This document shows, piece after piece, positions 38,766 to 43,677 of a stretch of 43,677 nucleotides of DNA. Within the stretch, counting starts at the first letter, position 1. The number at the start of each line of letters is the position of its first letter. The position numbers and the translations under genes are program-made. The notes under the pieces are model-generated. The model was not told the origin of the DNA and did no database searches. It saw nothing but the letters and a program-made list of their open reading frames with translations. This stretch comes from Clostridia bacterium (GTDB lineage Bacteria; Bacillota_A; Clostridia; Christensenellales; Aristaeellaceae): NCBI GenBank assembly GCA_017620455.1, contig JAFZQK010000061.1, positions 1 through 43,677 of the forward strand, written 5' to 3'.

Positions 38766-40685
38766 TTATCTTTCGGCCGTTCCGGGGCCGTTGTACTGCA
38801 GGCACAGCATGGTCAGGTCGTCGAACTGGGGCGCCTTGCCGACGAAGGCGTCCACGTCGCTGCGGACCGCCCGGAGCAGCTCCTCCGGCGTGCCGTTTTC
38901 GGCCTTGCGCAGGGCGGTGATCATCCTGTCGGTGCCGAAAAGCTGCTCGTTTAAGTCGGTGGCTTCCGCCACGCCGTCGGTGTAGACGAACAGCTTCGTT
39001 CCCGGGAACATCTGGATGGTGTAATCCCGGTAGCGCACCCCGTCCATGGCGCCCACCACCACGCCGTGCCGGTCCTTCATCAGCTCGAAGCTGCCGCCCG
39101 GCTGCTTCAGGGCGGGGTATTCGTGGCCGGCGTTGGCGGCGGTAAGCAATCCGGTGGATATTTCCAGCACGCCCATCCATACGGTGATGAACATTTCCTC
39201 CGTGTTCCGGGCGCAGATCTGGCGGTTTACCAGGGTCAGGATCCTGGCGGGGCTTATTTCGTTCATGGCTGCGTTCCGGATCAGGGCGGAGGACAGCATC
39301 ATGAACAGCGCCGCCGGCACGCCCTTGCCGGATACGTCGCCGATGGTCAGGGCCAGGTGATCGTCGTCGATGAGGAAGAAATCATAAAGATCGCCGCCCA
39401 CTTCCTTCGCGGGGGTCATAGAGGCGTAAATGTCAAACTCGTTCTTGTCCGGGAAGGGCGGGAATTCCTTGGGCAGAGAATTGGCCTGGATGCGGGTGGC
39501 CAGGGCCAGCTCCGCGCCGATGCGTTCGTTTTCCAGGGCCAGGCGCTGTTTTTCCCGGGCGGCCTTGGCGTACTGCACGGCCATAGCCCCCAGGAACAGC
39601 ACCAAAATGGCGCAGGGCAGCCACAGGGGATGGGTGATGAGCCCGAAGCGGAACAGCAGCCAGCACAGCCCCGCGCTGCCCACTATCAGCCCGCCGCAAA
39701 GCAGGCAGGCCCGGCTTACCCGCAGCCGCAGGAACAGCAGCACCGCCGCGGCGCACACCGCGAAGAGCACCAGCTGCTGGGGCAGCTCCGGCACCTCGTA
39801 TTTGTAATTGCCCTCCAGCAGGTTCTGGATCACGTTGGCCTGGTATTCCACGCCGAACATTTTCACGCCCTTGCTGGCGGCGGTGAAATAATCGTCCGAG
39901 AGCGCCGCGGCGTACGGGCCGATCAGCACGATCTTGCCCGCCCACGCGGAAGCGGGGATCTGGCCCATGACCAGGCGGTAAAGGGAGAACCCGTCGTAGA
40001 AATCCCCGGGCGTGCCGGTGAAGGAAACGTAGAAATGTCCGCCGGCGTTGACGGGGGGGAGAAGGAGCTCCTTCCCGTTCTTTTCCAGGAAGGTCCGGGC
40101 CGTCTGGGCGGCCATGGAGAGGACCTTTCCGCCATCCGGCTTTTCTATCGCCAGCAGGGCGTGGCGCAGCACGCCGTCCTTATCGGCCATGGCGTTGATG
40201 TGCCCCTGCACGGTCGCGTCCCGCAATCGGTCGTAGGGCTCCACGTAGCCGATGACGGAGGTGCTCCAGCTGACGGCGCGGCCATTCTCCCACTGGATCA
40301 CGTCGCCGTATTCCGCCATGGCGGCGGTGATCACGCAGCCCAGCTTTTCCGCGGCCTGGGCCAGCTTTTCATCCGCCTGGGAGCCGCTTTCCCCTTCGTA
40401 GAGCACGTCGATGGCCACGGCTGCGGGCAGCATTTCCGGATCGGACGCCAGCTTTTCCAGGGCGAAGGCCATCACGCTCCGGTAATTGGGGCCGTAGGGG
40501 CCCAACTCGGAAAGGGTTTCCTCGTCGATGCCGATGAGCACGATGTCCCTGGAGGGCACGCCCCGCTGCTGGAACAGCCAGTCCTGGGTCCATTTGTCCA
40601 TGCGGTACAGCACGCCCACGGCGGCCAGCGCCGTGACGGCGGCGGCTGCCAGCAGGGGGATCAGGTATTTTCGAATGATATTCAT
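38766..40685 (-). CDS. CHASE2 sensor SpoIIE-type phosphatase
   Basis: This 639-residue protein has an N-terminal helix (about 9-26), a CHASE2 outer domain (QDWLFQQRG, DIVLIGIDEETLSELGP, AAVAIDVLYEG) to about 295, three close membrane helices (about 300-375), a coiled linker, and a SpoIIE/PP2C phosphatase (GGDLYDFFLIDDDHLALTIGD, VSGKGVPAALFM, NAGHEYP, YTDGVAEA, PQFDDLTML). Unlike the convergent phosphatase it has no RsbW domain. Their phosphatase domains are close relatives, so both may act on the STAS proteins at 33188-33904. It lies 29 nt behind the MBG-repeat gene and has only a weak, distant ribosome site (ACGGAG about 14 nt off). Confidence 0.9.
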   Translation of the reverse strand: MNIIRKYLIPLLAAAAVTALAAVGVLYRMDKWTQDWLFQQRGVPSRDIVLIGIDEETLSELGPYGPNYRSVMAFALEKLASDPEMLPAAVAIDVLYEGESGSQADEKLAQAAEKLGCVITAAMAEYGDVIQWENGRAVSWSTSVIGYVEPYDRLRDATVQGHINAMADKDGVLRHALLAIEKPDGGKVLSMAAQTARTFLEKNGKELLLPPVNAGGHFYVSFTGTPGDFYDGFSLYRLVMGQIPASAWAGKIVLIGPYAAALSDDYFTAASKGVKMFGVEYQANVIQNLLEGNYKYEVPELPQQLVLFAVCAAAVLLFLRLRVSRACLLCGGLIVGSAGLCWLLFRFGLITHPLWLPCAILVLFLGAMAVQYAKAAREKQRLALENERIGAELALATRIQANSLPKEFPPFPDKNEFDIYASMTPAKEVGGDLYDFFLIDDDHLALTIGDVSGKGVPAALFMMLSSALIRNAAMNEISPARILTLVNRQICARNTEEMFITVWMGVLEISTGLLTAANAGHEYPALKQPGGSFELMKDRHGVVVGAMDGVRYRDYTIQMFPGTKLFVYTDGVAEATDLNEQLFGTDRMITALRKAENGTPEELLRAVRSDVDAFVGKAPQFDDLTMLCLQYNGPGTAER

Positions 40686-40714
40686 GCCGACGTATCACGC
40701 TCCGTCTCAGAAGT

Positions 40715-43677
40715 CTACGTGCCTAAAAACACCGTCAGCGTACCGATTTCGCCGTCGACAACCTGATAGTTGTTTTCCTCTGCCGTTCCGTCCTCCCAGA
40801 TGACCTCGTAGGTATTCGGGCTGGAGCCAGGCTCGGTTCGGCTGCCCGTGGTATTGACGGTGACGGTTTCAGTGCCCACCAGGCCTGTGAAGGTTGCCGG
40901 CCCCAGGGTGTAAGGATTGCCGTCATAAGCGTGGCTTCCCGACGGTGTGGAAACGGTCAGGGTGGCCTTCGTTATGGTCAGGGTGCCCGGATTCGGATCT
41001 TCAATGATTATATAATTGTCCGGGTTTTCATCGCCCCAGTCGATCTCGAAGTCGTTTTTTACGCTTCCGGCATTGGTGATCTGACCTTCTTTGTTTTGCA
41101 CCGAGAACATAATGGCAAAGTCTCCGGGCGCGTCTTCGATTGTGATTGTGGGCGGCGGTACCTCCGTATCCTTGGGGTACGGTTTTCCGTCATAGGTTTT
41201 TGATTGTGATTCAGTTTTGATCGTGACTTTAAGCGGTTTGATGGTTACGGTGGTGTGAGCGTAAGAAATGTCGTAATTGGAAGCGTTTCCGGGGACGGAA
41301 GCGTTGCAGGTGAAAGAGTATTCGCCGACGTCGTCTTCCACGGTGCCCTGGACGGTCAGCGTGGCCGTATCCCCGGTGAACAGCGTGTATTTGACGGTGT
41401 AGGTGTCCACCTCGTCGAAGGTAATCGAATCCGGGTTCACGGTCTCACCCTTGTGATTGCCGTTTGTGTAAGTCAGGATCGGGTATAATTCAAAGTCCAC
41501 GCTCCCGTAGGTCATTGTTCTGCCGCCCAGGTCAAATTTCAGGCCCAGCGGGTCCACCGTCAGGGTGTCCGGAGCTTCCGATACGGTATAGTTGCCGGAG
41601 TTCACTTCTCCCCATTCGATGGTGTAGGTGTACGGTACGCTGCCAACGTTGGTGATGGTGGCGGTGGCGGTCACGGTGGCTTTGCCGGCGTCGCTGCCCA
41701 GCAGCCCCTCCAGGCTGGCGGTCGTGTCCTTAAGCGGCGTGCCGTCGAAAACCTTGCTGGCCGTTCCGGCGGTCACGGTCAGCGCGGCGGGGGTGATCGT
41801 GAACGTGCCGAACTTCGTTTCCCCGATCTCATATTTATCCATCAGGTCTTCGCGGATCAGCTCCGCTTTATAGCTCAGTTCGTACGTGCCCACATCCCGG
41901 ACCCACGAATTAATGTGATCGGTGATGGAAAGATCCGTCGTCCTGGGATTGTCCCTGCTGTAAACGCCCGTCCAGGAGACGTTTGAGGTTTGGTAAGAGG
42001 AGCCCTTGTAGGTCTGTGTGTCGCTGTTCGTCCAGACGTTGATTTTTTCTTTGCTCAGCGTCAGCGTGCCTTCGTTCAGGTGGATGTTGGTAAAGTATGC
42101 TTTCTTGTCTTCGCCGTTCTGATCCTTGATGGTATAGCCGGAAATGGTGTTGCTGCTGGTGCCGGCCACCTCCTGGAATCCGGTGATTTCCACGTCCAGG
42201 GTGAGCGCCGCGGGAAGATCGCCCTCCACGGTGTATTCGCTGTTTTTTAGCCCAGAGGGCGTGTAGGTGCCGCTAGAGGTGCCGGAGGTGATGACGATGT
42301 ACGTGCTGTTGGCCGTGACCTCCAGGGTGCCGATTTCGCCGTCCGTTACGGAATAGTTGCCTTCCTTGGCGGTGCCCCAGGAGAGGGTGTACGTATTGTC
42401 GGATGTGCCCACGTCCGTCTGGCTGCCGGTGGCGGTGGCAGTGGCGGTTTCGCCGTTCACCAGGCCGGTGATTTCAGCGGGAGCGGTGAGGGCCGTGCCG
42501 TCGTAGGCTTTGCTGGCCGATCCGGTGGTGACGGTGAGGGGCGCGGGGCTGACTGTCAGTGTGCCCTTCTCGGTGCTCACGTTGGAGAAATCAGCCGTCA
42601 CGTCGCTGCCGTCCTTCAGGATCGCGTAAGACGCGACGGTATTGTCGCTGCTGCCGGCGTCCGTCTGGCTGCCGGAGGCGGCGGCGGTGAAGGCAAAGCC
42701 CGCGGGCAGGCCCGCCGCGGTCACGCCGCTGTCGGTAAGGGGAGACCCGTCGTAGGTCTTGCTGGTGGAAGCGGCGGTGAAGGTAATGGGCGTGGTGTTC
42801 GGCGTCACTTCCAGGGTGCCCAGGGTCTCCGTTACGGTATAGTTGCCCGCCTTGGCGGTGCCCCAGGAAAGGGTGTACGTATTATTGGACGTACCCACGT
42901 CCGTCTGGCTGCCGGTGGCGGTGGCGGTGGCAGTCTCGCTGCCCACCAGGCCGGTGATTTCGGCGGTGGCGGTGAGGGCCGTGCCGTCATAGGATTTGGT
43001 GGCGGACCCGGTGGTGACGGTGAGCGCTGCTGGGCTGACTGTCAGGGTGCCCTTGGCGGTGGTCACGCTGGAGAAATTGGCCGTGACGTCGCTGCCGTCC
43101 TTCAGGATCGCATAGGACGATACGGTATTGTCGCTGCTGCCGGCGTCCGTCTGGCTGCCGGAGGCGGCGGCGGTGAAGGTATAGCCCGCGGGCAGGCCTG
43201 CCGCGGTCACGCCGTCGTCGGTGAGGGGAGATCCGTCGTAGGTCTTGCTGGCGGAAGCGGCGGTGAAGGTAATGGGCGTAGTGTTCGCCGTCACTTCCAG
43301 CGTCCCCAGGGTTTCCGTTACGGTATAGTTGGCCTCCTTGGCAGTGCCCCAGGAGAGGGTGTAAGTGTTGTCGGATGTGCCCACGTCCGTCTGGCTGCCG
43401 ATGGCGGTGGCGGTGGCAGTCTCGCTGCCCACCAGGCCGGTGATTTCAGCGGTGGCGGTGAGGGCCGTGCCGTCGTAGGATTTGGTGGCGGACCCGGTGG
43501 TGACGGTGAGCGTTGCTGGGCTGACTGTCAGCGTGCCCGTCGCAGTGGTCACGTTGGGGAAATTGGCCGTCACGTTGCTGCCGTCCTTCAGGATCGCGTA
43601 GGACGCGACGGTATTGTCGCTGCTGCCGGCGTCCGTCTGACTGCCGGTGGCGGCGGCGGTGAAGGCAAAGCCTGCGG
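40715..43677 (-). CDS. MBG/YDG-repeat surface protein, 5' end outside the window
   Basis: At least 987 residues are in the window, with the start beyond 43677. The protein is a chain of about ten MBG-type beta units with K-x-Y-D-G or similar at each start (SATKSYDGTALT, SASKTYDGSPLT, ASKVFDGTPLKD, QSKTYDGKPYPK, SHAYDGNPYT) and NY-T-V or GTLTV at the ends. The first half is made of near-identical pairs; the second half is diverged and ends abruptly in GTLTVFLGT without LPxTG or SLH. Such repeats make adhesin or matrix stalks. Placement 29 nt ahead of the CHASE2 phosphatase suggests co-transcription. Confidence 0.85.
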   Translation of the reverse strand, partial: AGFAFTAAATGSQTDAGSSDNTVASYAILKDGSNVTANFPNVTTATGTLTVSPATLTVTTGSATKSYDGTALTATAEITGLVGSETATATAIGSQTDVGTSDNTYTLSWGTAKEANYTVTETLGTLEVTANTTPITFTAASASKTYDGSPLTDDGVTAAGLPAGYTFTAAASGSQTDAGSSDNTVSSYAILKDGSDVTANFSSVTTAKGTLTVSPAALTVTTGSATKSYDGTALTATAEITGLVGSETATATATGSQTDVGTSNNTYTLSWGTAKAGNYTVTETLGTLEVTPNTTPITFTAASTSKTYDGSPLTDSGVTAAGLPAGFAFTAAASGSQTDAGSSDNTVASYAILKDGSDVTADFSNVSTEKGTLTVSPAPLTVTTGSASKAYDGTALTAPAEITGLVNGETATATATGSQTDVGTSDNTYTLSWGTAKEGNYSVTDGEIGTLEVTANSTYIVITSGTSSGTYTPSGLKNSEYTVEGDLPAALTLDVEITGFQEVAGTSSNTISGYTIKDQNGEDKKAYFTNIHLNEGTLTLSKEKINVWTNSDTQTYKGSSYQTSNVSWTGVYSRDNPRTTDLSITDHINSWVRDVGTYELSYKAELIREDLMDKYEIGETKFGTFTITPAALTVTAGTASKVFDGTPLKDTTASLEGLLGSDAGKATVTATATITNVGSVPYTYTIEWGEVNSGNYTVSEAPDTLTVDPLGLKFDLGGRTMTYGSVDFELYPILTYTNGNHKGETVNPDSITFDEVDTYTVKYTLFTGDTATLTVQGTVEDDVGEYSFTCNASVPGNASNYDISYAHTTVTIKPLKVTIKTESQSKTYDGKPYPKDTEVPPPTITIEDAPGDFAIMFSVQNKEGQITNAGSVKNDFEIDWGDENPDNYIIIEDPNPGTLTITKATLTVSTPSGSHAYDGNPYTLGPATFTGLVGTETVTVNTTGSRTEPGSSPNTYEVIWEDGTAEENNYQVVDGEIGTLTVFLGT
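42300..43677 (-). repeat. 486-bp tandem repeat within the MBG gene
   Basis: The landmark CCGGTGGTGACGG recurs at 42522, 43008 and 43494, exactly 486 bp apart, and flanking sequence matches almost throughout. Each unit encodes 162 residues, one SATKSYDG-type plus one SASKTYDG-type MBG domain. About 2.8 copies lie before the right edge and more may follow. Differences are mostly single bases, pointing to recent duplication or ongoing homogenisation. Confidence 0.85.

Noticed and set aside
42300..43677. CRISPR-like regular repeat
   Set aside because: The 486-bp period is in frame, encodes MBG domains, and has no short repeats with unique spacers.
1..43677. tRNA, rRNA or other common RNA genes
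   Set aside because: I looked for the T-loop GGTTCGAATCC-type signature and CCA ends in intergenic regions and saw none; all longer gaps are accounted for by hairpins, promoters or oriC-like sequence.

Overview
The window reads as chromosomal DNA of a GC-rich, Gram-positive Clostridia-type bacterium (Bacillota; a gut or rumen lineage is my guess, not shown). Reasons: a Spo0J/Soj pair beside dnaA, SpoIIE/RsbW/STAS partner-switching genes, a fused Wzz/BY-kinase, LCP-type and MBG-repeat surface proteins, strong AGGAGG ribosome sites, frequent TTG/GTG starts and many ATGA overlaps. No tRNA, rRNA, CRISPR array, transposase or phage gene was recognised.

Layout. 1-269: a non-coding multi-hairpin element and a terminator. 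270-3595 (minus): an unknown small protein, parA, parB and a beta-lactamase-fold serine hydrolase in one operon. 3596-4095: a probable oriC/dnaA control region with DnaA boxes. 4096-7342 (plus): dnaA, a DUF3795 protein and a CorC/HlyC-type CBS protein; dnaN does not follow dnaA. 7471-10987 (plus): an ECF sigma/anti-sigma pair and a membrane diguanylate cyclase. 10988-11337: a second multi-hairpin element. 11338-12011 (minus): a small protein coupled to a second ECF sigma factor.

12213-18573 (minus) is the most interesting block. One strong promoter drives a compact peptide-maturation operon: S26-type peptidase, PqqD-like RRE protein, radical SAM/SPASM enzyme, a four-Cys candidate precursor peptide, an HPr-kinase-like P-loop protein, a second small peptide with a double-Gly leader and a C2HC Cys/His pattern, a membrane-anchored CPWC thioredoxin-like protein, an ABC exporter and a PPP-type phosphatase. 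It looks like a RiPP pathway with post-translational chemistry, possible phosphorylation, thiol handling, cleavage and export.

18678-27235 (minus) is a surface operon: a Wzz/BY-kinase, a 1951-residue secreted protein built of about 57 YD-like repeats, and an LCP-fold protein that has lost the usual catalytic arginines. 27572-32952 (plus) is an NHLM-type peptide export system (short secretion protein, C39 peptidase/ABC, second ABC), followed by a small secreted protein resembling a stefin/cystatin, with a QVVAG motif.

33047-38702 (plus) is a partner-switching cassette: two STAS antagonists, a DUF2156 protein, a MATE transporter fused to an RsbW-like ATPase, and a sensor/SpoIIE phosphatase fused to another RsbW-like domain. 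Facing it on the minus strand are a CHASE2-SpoIIE phosphatase and, upstream of that, an MBG-repeat surface protein whose coding DNA has a 486-bp tandem repeat and runs off the right edge.
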